Positions 1 to 6,373 of a stretch of DNA of 9,732 nucleotides are shown here, in pieces. This DNA is from an uncultured bacterium (lineage in GTDB: Bacteria; Verrucomicrobiota; Verrucomicrobiia; Opitutales; Intestinicryptomonadaceae), in contig CAJMOT010000092.1 in assembly GCA_905214995.1 (NCBI GenBank), forward strand, positions 1 through 9,732. Direction: 5' to 3'. Numbering within the stretch: position 1 is the first letter of the stretch; each line of letters begins with the position of its first letter. Below the pieces are notes generated by a model. It saw only the letters and a program-made list of their open reading frames with translations, searched no databases and was not told the DNA's origin. The position numbers and the translations under genes were made by a program.

Positions 1-41
1 CCGCCACTGGTCACGTACTAATTGTACGCTCCCACCGGCGG
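1..41. repeat. Imperfect inverted repeat at the window edge
   Basis: The arms CCGCC...GGT (1-5, 9-11) pair with ACC-GGCGG (34-41). Inside them CGTAC (14-18) pairs perfectly with GTACG (24-28) around a TAATT loop. The structure starts at the first base of the window, so it may continue outside it. It could be part of a repeat element or a terminator-like structure of a gene to the left; no long T-run follows on either strand within view. Confidence 0.4.
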
Positions 42-124
42 CTTTCCCCGAATACTCGCTCCTCATCCAAAATCATTGCGCCAAATCGGGTACCCACGGT
101 TTTTCAGAATTTTAGAACCTATTG

Positions 125-188
125 CGAAGCAATGGGCGTAAGGGGGCTGCCTCTTCAATGGAAGTGCGCCCTTGCGCCTATCGCTTCG
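125..188. repeat. Long nested hairpin of unknown role
   Basis: CGAAGC (125-130) pairs with GCTTCG (183-188). After a 4-by-4 internal loop, GGCGTAAGGG (135-144) pairs with CCCTTGCGCC (169-178), which is ten pairs including one G-T. A small inner hairpin, CTTC-aatg-GAAG (153-164), sits inside. The result is a roughly 64-base stem with one internal loop and a branched tip. An alternative fold uses ATTGC-GAA-GCAAT (121-133). It could be a structured RNA or a multi-copy intergenic palindrome. I do not recognise a known RNA family. Confidence 0.4.
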
Positions 189-209
189 GGATGGGGCTGT
201 CTTCTTTTT

Positions 210-234
210 AAAAGACGCGCCGAAGCGCGCTTTT
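210..234 (-). terminator. Candidate intrinsic terminator of fabG
   Basis: Read on the minus strand, an A-run (234-231) leads into GCGCGC, a TTCG loop (224-221), GCGCG, a single unpaired T and then CTTTT (214-210). The loop is closed by C-G, giving the very stable C(UUCG)G tetraloop. It lies about 60 bases past the fabG stop. The T-run is short (four) and followed by A's, so termination may be modest; the A/T arms would let it act in either direction. Confidence 0.45.
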
Positions 235-292
235 AGTACGCGAGGATGCGGCTTATTCCAAAGCAACGCAGCCCCGCTCCAAAAAACATTCG

Positions 293-1039
293 TCAAATCA
301 CGAGGCCGCCGTTTACGGAGATTACCTGGCCTGTTATGTACGAGGCCTCCTCCGACGCCAGGAACGCGCAGACTCTCGCTATGTCCGCCGGCTTCCCAAA
401 GGTTTTGAGCGGAATTGCCGCCTTAGCCGCCTCCGCGATGTTTCCCGGCAGTTTTGCCGTCATGTCCGTTTCAATGAAGCCCGGAGCCACCGCGTTCGCC
501 GTTATGTTGCGCGCCGCAAGCTCCCTCGCCAGCGTCTTTGTAAAGCCTATTATGCCCGCTTTCGCCGCCGAGTAGTTCGCCTGTCCCGCATTCCCCGCTA
601 TTCCGGAGACGGACGTTATGTTGATGATTCTTCCCCATCTCTTGCCCATCATAGCCCTCACGAGGCTGCGGGAGAGGTAGAAGCACGACGAGAGGTTTGT
701 GGAGATAACGTCGTTCCACTCTTCGTCGGTCATGCGCATCAGGAGGTTGTCGCGCGTTATGCCGGCGTTGTTTACGAGGATGTCCACGGCGCCGTATTTT
801 TTGAGGATTTCGGCGCATTTTTCTTTTGTCTGGGCGGCGTCGGAGACGTCGAATGCGAAGCTTTCGGCATTTCCTCCGGCTTTGCGTATCTCTTCGGCGA
901 CCGCTCCGCACGAGGATTCGTTGCGGCTCACGCATATTACGGCGCAACCCGCCTGCGCGAGCTCCAGCGCGATTTCCCTGCCTATGCCCCTGCCGGCGCC
1001 GCTCACGAGCGCCGTCTTGTCTGCGTATGTGAGTTTCAT
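293..1039 (-). CDS. fabG: 3-oxoacyl-[acyl-carrier-protein] reductase FabG
   Basis: The product (248 residues) is a classical short-chain dehydrogenase that should reduce 3-oxoacyl-ACP to 3-hydroxyacyl-ACP with NADPH in the cytosolic type II fatty acid cycle. The Rossmann nucleotide loop is SGAGRGIG at 13-20, with Ser in the usual Thr place. NNAG follows at 90-93. The catalytic set is N115, S143, Y156 and K160 (YSAAK). The PG motif at 186-187 and the C-terminal end TGQVISVNGG (236-245) are typical of FabG. The open frame runs upstream to 1225, but homology and normal family length begin at the ATG at 1037-1039, so I chose that start; no clear Shine-Dalgarno site precedes it. No other fab gene is in view, so a specialised SDR reductase remains possible. 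The gene diverges from sdhC across a 188-base spacer. Confidence 0.9.
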   Translation of the reverse strand: MKLTYADKTALVSGAGRGIGREIALELAQAGCAVICVSRNESSCGAVAEEIRKAGGNAESFAFDVSDAAQTKEKCAEILKKYGAVDILVNNAGITRDNLLMRMTDEEWNDVISTNLSSCFYLSRSLVRAMMGKRWGRIINITSVSGIAGNAGQANYSAAKAGIIGFTKTLARELAARNITANAVAPGFIETDMTAKLPGNIAEAAKAAIPLKTFGKPADIARVCAFLASEEASYITGQVISVNGGLVI

Positions 1040-1102
1040 GGTTTGGGATATTGAACGCAAGGGGGGAGGATTGGAAGCTTTTTGTGCGGAAAAATCCGGC
1101 GC

Positions 1103-1126
1103 GCGGGCTCGGAGGGCGGCGCCCGC
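1103..1126. repeat. GC-rich inverted repeat between fabG and sdhC
   Basis: GCGGGC (1103-1108) and GCCCGC (1121-1126) form a 6-bp perfect stem with a 12-base loop in the divergent spacer. No T-run follows in either direction, so it is not an obvious terminator. It could be a regulatory dyad or chance in GC-rich DNA. Confidence 0.25.
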
Positions 1127-1149
1127 TTTCGGGGCGTTCGGGGCAAAAA

Positions 1150-1189
1150 TTGTATTGAAAAGCCCGTGCCGATATGCCTTATTAAAGGC
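1150..1189 (+). promoter_or_regulatory. Possible sdhCAB promoter/operator region
   Basis: This is the AT-richer part of the spacer upstream of sdhC. It holds a -35-like TTGAAA (1155-1160) and a weak -10-like TATTAA (1180-1185), but at 19 bases the spacing is long. A second reading is TTGTAT (1150-1155) with TATGCC (1173-1178) at 17 bases. The -10 region overlaps a perfect dyad, GCCTT-ATTA-AAGGC (1176-1189), which would suit a repressor or activator site. Neither promoter reading is strong; the dyad is seen directly and its role is inferred. Confidence 0.25.
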
Positions 1190-1227
1190 TTCATTTTCCA
1201 AACAGAAAACAATACGAACGCACAATC

Positions 1228-2079
1228 ATGGTAAACATAAAGAAATCGGTTCTGTCGTCAGTGCTCAAAAAGTTTCTGATGGCTATAACGGGCTTCGTGT
1301 TGGCCTCGTTCCTCCTGATACACATGCTGGGCAACTTGCAGACGTTCGAGGGCGGGCCGCACGCGATTAACGCATACGCGCACACGCTCCAGACGCTGCC
1401 GTGGGAAATTCTCTGGGGATTCAGGCTGACGCTGCTCGCGTGCTTTGCAGTCCACTTCCTCACGGCCTATATGCTCGTGGTTGAAAACAACAGGTCGCGC
1501 CCGCAGCAGTACGCCGTAAAGAAGTCGCTCTCCTCGTCGCTGGCGGCCCGCACCATGATATATTCCGGCACCGTGGTGATAGCGTTTGCGGTTTTGCACA
1601 TTCTCCACTTTACGGTTCTCAACCTAAACCCCGACTTCAAGATTCTCGAATGGGTCGCCGCTGGCGGGATCTACGAGGGCAAAACCCTCCACGACGTCTA
1701 CGCAATGCTCATAATGGGATTCTCCAATCCGTGGGTGGCGCTCGGCTATGTATTCGCCATGATTGTGATAGCCTTCCACCTCTCGCACGGCGTTTCGAGC
1801 ATGTTCCAGTCGGTTGGCCTGCGCAACGAGGCTTGGAGGTACCGCCTCAACGCGATTGCCGTCGCATACTGCGTAGTCATAGCTGCGGGTTTTTCGCTCA
1901 ATCCGCTCGCCGTGCTGGTCTCCAAATACACGGGTTGCGAGATACTGCCCGTAAAATGCGTCCTCAAACAGATTGAGGCCCAGAAAGCCGCGGGCGCCGG
2001 CAAGATATTCGTCGATTACGGCTTTCTCTCCGGCAAAGCCGCAAAATGCGCCGCCGCAAAACCCGAAGCTAAGAAATAA
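1228..2079 (+). CDS. sdhC: Succinate dehydrogenase/fumarate reductase cytochrome b subunit
   Basis: This is the single membrane anchor of a type B succinate:quinone oxidoreductase (cytochrome b558 family). It holds two haems b and passes electrons between SdhB and membrane quinone, probably menaquinone. Five hydrophobic helices are visible at about residues 14-37, 63-86, 111-131, 165-190 and 206-231. Histidines inside or near them, H32, H76, H124/H127 and H184/H187, are the candidate haem ligands by comparison with the four axial histidines known in this family. The start fits the family's short amphipathic N-terminus (LKKFLMAITG at 13-22). No clear Shine-Dalgarno site is seen. After helix five there is a tail of about 50 residues, rich in Ala and Lys with cysteines at 237, 244 and 274, which is longer than I expect for this family. 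The stop is 17 bases before sdhA. Confidence 0.9.
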   Translation: MVNIKKSVLSSVLKKFLMAITGFVLASFLLIHMLGNLQTFEGGPHAINAYAHTLQTLPWEILWGFRLTLLACFAVHFLTAYMLVVENNRSRPQQYAVKKSLSSSLAARTMIYSGTVVIAFAVLHILHFTVLNLNPDFKILEWVAAGGIYEGKTLHDVYAMLIMGFSNPWVALGYVFAMIVIAFHLSHGVSSMFQSVGLRNEAWRYRLNAIAVAYCVVIAAGFSLNPLAVLVSKYTGCEILPVKCVLKQIEAQKAAGAGKIFVDYGFLSGKAAKCAAAKPEAKK

Positions 2080-2096
2080 AGCAGGAAAGGAAAATC

Positions 2097-4025
2097 ATGA
2101 ATTTGGATTCTAAAATTCCGGAAGGGCCGATAGCCCAGAAGTGGTCCAACTTTAAGGCGCACGCCAAGCTCGTCAATCCATCGAACCGCCGCAAGTACAG
2201 CGTGATAGTGGTCGGCAGCGGGCTGGCGGGCGCGTCTGCGGCGGCGAGCCTGGCGGAGCAGGGGTACAACATCCAGTGCTTTTGCTACCAGGACAGCCCC
2301 CGCCGCGCGCACTCTATCGCCGCCCAAGGCGGCATCAACGCCGCCAAAAATTACCAGAACGACGGCGACAGCGTTTACCGCCTCTTTTACGACACCGTAA
2401 AGGGCGGCGACTTCCGCTCGCGCGAGGCGAACGTCTACCGCCTGGCGGAAGTGAGCGGCAACATTATCGACCAGTGCGTGGCGCAGGGGGTTCCCTTCGC
2501 CCGCGAGTACGGCGGGCTGCTCGCCAACCGTTCGTTCGGCGGCGCGCAGGTCAGCCGCACTTTCTACGCGCGCGGGCAGACGGGCCAGCAGCTCCTGCTC
2601 GGCGCGTATTCCGCGCTTGAAAAGCAGATCGGCCTCAAAAAGGTGAAGATGTACCCGCGCCGCGAAATGCTCGACCTCGTCCTCGTGGACGGGCACGCCA
2701 AGGGCATAATCGTCCGCAATCTCGTCACCGGCGAGATCGAGCGGTATTCCGCCGACGCGGTTCTGCTGTGCACGGGCGGCTACGGCAACGTGTTCTACCT
2801 TTCCACAAACGCGCAGGGCTGCAGCGTGACGGCGGCGTTCAAGTGCTACAAGCGCGGCGCCGGCTTCGCAAACCCCTGCTTCACGCAGATCCACCCGACA
2901 TGCATTCCCCAACACGGCGACCAGCAGAGCAAGCTGACCCTAATGAGCGAGTCTCTGCGCAACGACGGCCGCGTATGGGTTCCCAAGAAGGCGGAGGACT
3001 GCACCAAGAACCCCAACGACATACCCGAAGAGGATCGCGACTACTACCTCGAAAGGAAGTATCCGAGCTTCGGCAACCTCGCCCCGCGCGACATTTCCTC
3101 GCGCGCGGCAAAGGAAGCGTGCGACGACGGCCGCGGCGTGGGCCCAATGGTCAACGGTTTCCGCAGGGGCGTGTACCTCGATTTCGCCGACGCCATAAAG
3201 CGCGACGGCCTGCACACTATCGAGGAAAAATACGGCAACCTCTTTGAAATGTACGAGAGGATTACCGGCGAAAACGCCTACAAGGTCCCGATGCGCATAT
3301 ATCCGGCATCGCACTATACGATGGGCGGATTGTGGGTTGACTACACCCTCCAAAGCACCATTCCCGGCCTCTTCGTGCTCGGCGAAGCCAACTTCTCCGA
3401 CCACGGCGCCAACCGCTTGGGCGCTTCCGCGCTCATGCAGGGCCTGGCGGACGGGTATTTCGTCATTCCCTACACGCTCCCCAACTATCTAGCGCAGGAG
3501 GGCGCCAAGAAAATCTCCACCGACCGCCCGGAATTCGCCGAGGCCGAAGGCGAGGTCAAGGCGCGCATTAAGAAGCTTCTAGGCGTCAAGGGCGACAAGA
3601 GCCCCCGCCACTTCCACTTGGAGCTCGGCAAGGTCATGTGGGAGCTCTGCGGCATGGCGCGCTCGGAGGAGAGCCTCAAAAAGGCGCTCGAAAAGATTCC
3701 CCAGATACGCGAGGACTTCTGGAAGAACGTGCGCGTCGTCGGCGACGAGCACACGATCAACGCCGAGCTCGAAAGGGCCGGAAGGGTCGCAGACTTCCTC
3801 GAATTCGCGGAGGTCATGGTTCGCGACGCCCTCGAGCGCAAGGAAAGCTGCGGCGCGCACTTCCGCGTCGAGTACCAGACGGAAGACGGCGAGGCCAAGC
3901 GCAACGACGCCGAGTATTCCTACGCTTTCGTGTGGGAATACGCCGGCGAGGGCAAGCCGCCGATTCTCCACAAAGAGCCTATAACGCACGAGGAAGTCGC
4001 CCCCGTCGTGCGCTCCTACAAATAA
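2097..4025 (+). CDS. sdhA: Succinate dehydrogenase/fumarate reductase flavoprotein subunit
   Basis: This catalytic subunit (642 residues) interconverts succinate and fumarate at the cytoplasmic face of the membrane. The FAD-binding dinucleotide fold starts with VVGSGLAGASAA (38-49). H72 in RAHSIAAQGG is the expected covalent FAD histidine. Active-site residues expected from the family are present: H266 in QIHPT, R331 in PRDISSRA, H406 in HYTMGG and R440 in ANRLGAS. The long N-terminal lead with LDSKIPEGP and KLVNPSNRRK before the FAD fold is characteristic of the Bacteroidota-like form. A good Shine-Dalgarno stretch, AGGAAAGGA (2083-2091), precedes the ATG. It is the middle gene of the C-A-B operon. 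Sequence does not settle whether the complex runs mainly as dehydrogenase or fumarate reductase. Confidence 0.96.
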   Translation: MNLDSKIPEGPIAQKWSNFKAHAKLVNPSNRRKYSVIVVGSGLAGASAAASLAEQGYNIQCFCYQDSPRRAHSIAAQGGINAAKNYQNDGDSVYRLFYDTVKGGDFRSREANVYRLAEVSGNIIDQCVAQGVPFAREYGGLLANRSFGGAQVSRTFYARGQTGQQLLLGAYSALEKQIGLKKVKMYPRREMLDLVLVDGHAKGIIVRNLVTGEIERYSADAVLLCTGGYGNVFYLSTNAQGCSVTAAFKCYKRGAGFANPCFTQIHPTCIPQHGDQQSKLTLMSESLRNDGRVWVPKKAEDCTKNPNDIPEEDRDYYLERKYPSFGNLAPRDISSRAAKEACDDGRGVGPMVNGFRRGVYLDFADAIKRDGLHTIEEKYGNLFEMYERITGENAYKVPMRIYPASHYTMGGLWVDYTLQSTIPGLFVLGEANFSDHGANRLGASALMQGLADGYFVIPYTLPNYLAQEGAKKISTDRPEFAEAEGEVKARIKKLLGVKGDKSPRHFHLELGKVMWELCGMARSEESLKKALEKIPQIREDFWKNVRVVGDEHTINAELERAGRVADFLEFAEVMVRDALERKESCGAHFRVEYQTEDGEAKRNDAEYSYAFVWEYAGEGKPPILHKEPITHEEVAPVVRSYK

Positions 4026-4047
4026 ACCGCAAATTTGGGAAATTCAG

Positions 4048-4803
4048 ATGAAAGTGCATCTTAAAATTTGGACTCAGAAAAACGCCGGCGAAAAGGGCAG
4101 GTTTGTCACCCACACCGTCGACAACGTAAGCCCCGACAGCTCCTTCCTCGAGATGTTCGACATTCTAAACGAGCAGCTCGTGGCGCAGGGCAAGGAGACT
4201 ATCGCGTTCGACCACGACTGCCGCGAGGGCATCTGCGGCATGTGCTCGATGGTCATCAACGGCAAGCCGCACGGCCCCGAGATGAAGACCACCGTCTGCC
4301 AGCTGCACATGCGCAAGTTCAAGGACGGCGACACGATAGTCGTCGAGCCGTGGCGCGCGGGGCCGTTCCCGATCAAGAAAGACCTCATCGTCTCGCGCGA
4401 CGCCCTCGACGAAATCCAGCAGGCGGGCGGCTTTATTTCCGCGCGCACGGGTTCGGCGCAGGACGCCAACGCCATACTCATATCCAAGGAAATCGCCGAC
4501 AAAGCGATGGACGCCGCCGCGTGCATAGGCTGCGGCGCGTGCGTTGCGGCGTGCCCGAACGCCTCCGCCATGCTCTTTACGAGCGCGAAGGTTTCGCAGC
4601 TCAACTATCTGCCGCAGGGCGCGCCCGAAAAGGACCGCCGCACGATAGCGATGGTCGAAAAGATGGACGAGCTCGGGTTCGGCAACTGCTCGAATTACGG
4701 CGAGTGCCAGGCCGCGTGTCCCAAGGGCATAACGCTCGACTTCATCGCAAAGATGAACAGGGATTACGCCGTAGCAAAGGCGAAGCAGGCGGCTTCGCAT
4801 TGA
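4048..4803 (+). CDS. sdhB: Succinate dehydrogenase/fumarate reductase iron-sulfur subunit
   Basis: The product (251 residues) carries electrons from the flavin of SdhA to the haems of SdhC through three clusters. The N-terminal ferredoxin-like domain has the [2Fe-2S] ligands C58, C63, C66 and C84; the 17-residue gap before C84 is typical of the type B form. The C-terminal domain has CIGCGACVAACP (159-170) and CSNYGECQAACP (214-225). By family comparison, C159, C162, C165 and C224 bind [4Fe-4S], and C169, C214 and C220 bind [3Fe-4S]. It starts 22 bases after sdhA with only a weak GGGA before the ATG, so translation is probably coupled to the upstream gene. An intrinsic terminator begins 20 bases after the stop and closes the operon. 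Confidence 0.96.
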   Translation: MKVHLKIWTQKNAGEKGRFVTHTVDNVSPDSSFLEMFDILNEQLVAQGKETIAFDHDCREGICGMCSMVINGKPHGPEMKTTVCQLHMRKFKDGDTIVVEPWRAGPFPIKKDLIVSRDALDEIQQAGGFISARTGSAQDANAILISKEIADKAMDAAACIGCGACVAACPNASAMLFTSAKVSQLNYLPQGAPEKDRRTIAMVEKMDELGFGNCSNYGECQAACPKGITLDFIAKMNRDYAVAKAKQAASH

Positions 4804-4822
4804 GGAGCGCGTTTGTTTTTCG

Positions 4823-4852
4823 AAGCCGCGGGAATCTCCCCCGCGGCTTTTT
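4823..4852 (+). terminator. Intrinsic terminator of sdhCAB
   Basis: AAGCCGCGGG (4823-4832) pairs perfectly with CCCGCGGCTT (4840-4849) around a 7-base loop, and a run of five T's (4848-4852) follows. The position just after the sdhB stop fits termination of the whole operon and separates it from the glycosidase genes. Confidence 0.9.
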
Positions 4853-4879
4853 CTGCGCTCGAATTTCGTGTGCGGAGCG

Positions 4880-4908
4880 TTTTAAAAATTGACCGCCTTT
4901 TAAAAATT
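4880..4908. repeat. Tandem 11-base AT-rich direct repeat at the glycosidase promoter
   Basis: TTTTAAAAATT occurs at 4880-4890 and again at 4898-4908, exactly 18 bases apart. The first copy runs into the -35 box and the second fills the spacer of the predicted promoter. It could be a regulator binding site, or simply a local AT-rich promoter duplication. Confidence 0.5.
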
Positions 4909-4917
4909 TTTTAGATT
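4889..4917 (+). promoter_or_regulatory. Predicted sigma70-type promoter for the glycosidase pair
   Basis: The -35 box TTGACC (4889-4894, five of six consensus bases) is followed by a 17-base AT-rich spacer and the -10 box TAGATT (4912-4917, four of six). Transcription would start near 4924, leaving a leader of under 20 bases before the ATG at 4942. The region lies between a terminator and the first gene of a new transcription unit, which supports it. If the host uses a Bacteroidota-like promoter code the boxes could be misread. Confidence 0.45.
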
Positions 4918-4941
4918 TCAAATTCATAACGCAAAATACGC

Positions 4942-6357
4942 ATGAAACTGAAATCTCTTTTAATTTGCGCTCTCGCGGCGGCCTCGGCTTCCCTCGCGGC
5001 GAAGAGCCTGCGCGACGCGCAGGATTCGGAGCGCGTTTTGCTCAATCCCGACAAGGGGTGGTACCACCACTATTACGACAACGGCCTTGAAAGGTATCTG
5101 GGCTCCGACGAGTCGATAGCGGCGATACCCAATATGCACCATTTGTTTTTGCGCTTTGCGTGGAGTTTTCTGGAGCCCGAGGAGGGCAAGTTCAACTGGG
5201 CTCTGATAGACGACATCGCGGGCAAGTGGTATCCGCGCGGCGTAAAAGTTTCGCTCTCCATAACGTGCAACGAGACCGGAATAAAGTACGCGACGCCGAA
5301 ATGGGTTTTCGACGCGGGCGCAAAGGGCAATATCGTAAAGACGAGATGGGGGAGCGAAATCGTCGAGCCGCAAATCGCCGATCCGGTGTTTATGGAAAAG
5401 CTCGAAAACCTGCACAGGGCGATAGCCGCCAGATACGACGGCAAGCCGTTTATAGTCGATATGACGCTCGCGAGCCTCGGCAATTGGGGGGAAGGGCACT
5501 ACTCGGCGTCGAGCAAAATAAAAGTTCCGCTTGAAGCCATAAAGAAGCATATAGACTTATATAAGCGCTGCTATAAAAAGAGCCGGCTGACGATAGGCGA
5601 CGACTGGATCGGCAACAATTTGGACGGAGAGGATCTCGCGGAGGGCAGAAAGTATGCGGTGAAAAACGGCCTCGCCTATCGCGACGACTCCATACTCGTG
5701 GAGTGGCATTATTTTGCGGATGTTCACAAGGGAAAAGATTCGCTTTTGCGCCCCGAGTTCTTCGACGACATCTACCCCTACGCGCCCGGCACCATAGAGC
5801 TTGAGCATTACAAGTCCACCCTCAAAAGCGGCTCGTGGAAGGGAAAGAACGGCGCGGAGGAGGGTGCGGCCGCGTTGCGCCGCGCGTTGAAGCGCGCGCA
5901 CTGCACATATCTGGGCTACCACGGATACGCCGATGAGTACGCAAAGGACAATCCCGACTTTTTGAGGGAGATGGCGAATAAAGTCGGGTACTGGTATTTT
6001 ATAAATTCGGCGGATTTCGACCCCGAATCGGGGAAGCTTGTCCTCGAATGGGAAAACCGCGGAATGGCGCACGCCTTTAACCGCTATGCGCTCTTCGTTA
6101 AAATCGGCAGTTGCGACGGCAAGTTTGAGCGCGTGTTTCCGATAGCTTCCGCCGACAACCGCAAATGGGAGCCCGACATCCCCGTTTCCGAGACGTACGG
6201 GATCCCCGTCGAAGATTTGCCGTCCGGAGAATACGTTGTTTCGGTATTGCTCAAAAAGACCTCTCCGGAGGGCGAGGCGCGCCCGATAGAGCTCGGCTTC
6301 AAGGAGGAGCTGCGCGATTCCGGCGGATTCTACAAAATTTTGAAATTTGAAAAATAA
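4942..6357 (+). CDS. Secreted glycoside-hydrolase-like TIM-barrel protein (DUF4832-type)
   Basis: The protein (471 residues) has a Sec signal peptide: Lys at 2 and 4, a hydrophobic core at about 5-19 and a likely cut after SLAA (17-20). The body resembles the glycosidase-like barrel proteins often annotated with DUF4832: NPDKGWYHHYYDN (35-47), LRFAWSFLEPEEGKFNW (70-86), ATPKWVFDAGAKG (117-129), then AARYDGKP (162-169) and GNWGEGH (180-186). The phrase 'EPEEGKFNW' recurs in many clan-A glycosidases at the strand before the active site. E184 in WGEGH and E288 in IELEH are the best acid/base and nucleophile candidates by position; this is inference. Residues from about 350 form a beta-rich tail (VGYWYF, LEWENRGMAHAF), probably an Ig-like domain. 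The substrate cannot be read from the sequence. It is first in a two-gene operon with the GH10 gene. Confidence 0.6.
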   Translation: MKLKSLLICALAAASASLAAKSLRDAQDSERVLLNPDKGWYHHYYDNGLERYLGSDESIAAIPNMHHLFLRFAWSFLEPEEGKFNWALIDDIAGKWYPRGVKVSLSITCNETGIKYATPKWVFDAGAKGNIVKTRWGSEIVEPQIADPVFMEKLENLHRAIAARYDGKPFIVDMTLASLGNWGEGHYSASSKIKVPLEAIKKHIDLYKRCYKKSRLTIGDDWIGNNLDGEDLAEGRKYAVKNGLAYRDDSILVEWHYFADVHKGKDSLLRPEFFDDIYPYAPGTIELEHYKSTLKSGSWKGKNGAEEGAAALRRALKRAHCTYLGYHGYADEYAKDNPDFLREMANKVGYWYFINSADFDPESGKLVLEWENRGMAHAFNRYALFVKIGSCDGKFERVFPIASADNRKWEPDIPVSETYGIPVEDLPSGEYVVSVLLKKTSPEGEARPIELGFKEELRDSGGFYKILKFEK

Positions 6358-6362
6358 GCCCG

Positions 6363-6368
6363 AAAGGA
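6363..6368 (+). promoter_or_regulatory. Ribosome binding site that fixes the GH10 start
   Basis: AAAGGA lies 5 bases before the ATG at 6374. It supports that start over the in-frame ATG at 6347, which would overlap the previous gene and place nine charged residues ahead of the signal peptide. Confidence 0.6.
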
Positions 6369-6373
6369 AAAGT

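Larger units (their letters stand above)
1..292. other. Noncoding, inverted-repeat-rich segment downstream of fabG
   Basis: I see no convincing gene here. Short open frames exist on both strands, but their translations are rich in Arg, Pro and Lys, match no family I recognise, and overlap each other and fabG. What the segment does hold is dyad symmetry: an imperfect hairpin at 1-41, a 5-bp stem with a GAA loop at 121-133, a nested long hairpin at 125-188, a UUCG-type hairpin at 210-234, and a 7-bp pairing between 193-199 and 269-275. This density of pairing suggests either a structured transcript or a dispersed palindromic repeat. The sequence alone does not distinguish these. Confidence 0.5.

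Noticed and set aside
1..292. tRNA or other known RNA gene in the left segment
   Set aside because: I found no cloverleaf, T-loop or CCA-like end; the hairpins are simple stems or nested stems and match no RNA family I know.
63..408. Short open frames on both strands in the first 400 bases (77 and 78 residues)
   Set aside because: They overlap each other antisense, have low-complexity Arg/Pro/Lys-rich translations with no known motif, lack Shine-Dalgarno sites, and one enters fabG. They follow from the inverted-repeat structure.
1040..1225. N-terminal extension of fabG to the ATG at 1225
   Set aside because: The extra 62 residues have no family match, the extension would overlap the sdhC leader, and FabG proteins normally start just before the nucleotide loop, as with the ATG at 1039.
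699..1370. 223-residue plus-strand open frame across fabG and the sdhC start
   Set aside because: Antisense to fabG and out of frame with sdhC; composition is Ser/Ala-rich with no motif.
2016..2915. 299-residue minus-strand open frame inside sdhA
   Set aside because: It is the antisense shadow of a highly conserved flavoprotein gene in GC-rich DNA; the translation is Ala/Val/Arg-rich without recognisable domains.
4165..4800. 211-residue minus-strand open frame opposite sdhB
   Set aside because: Shadow of sdhB, whose three cluster motifs are intact on the plus strand.
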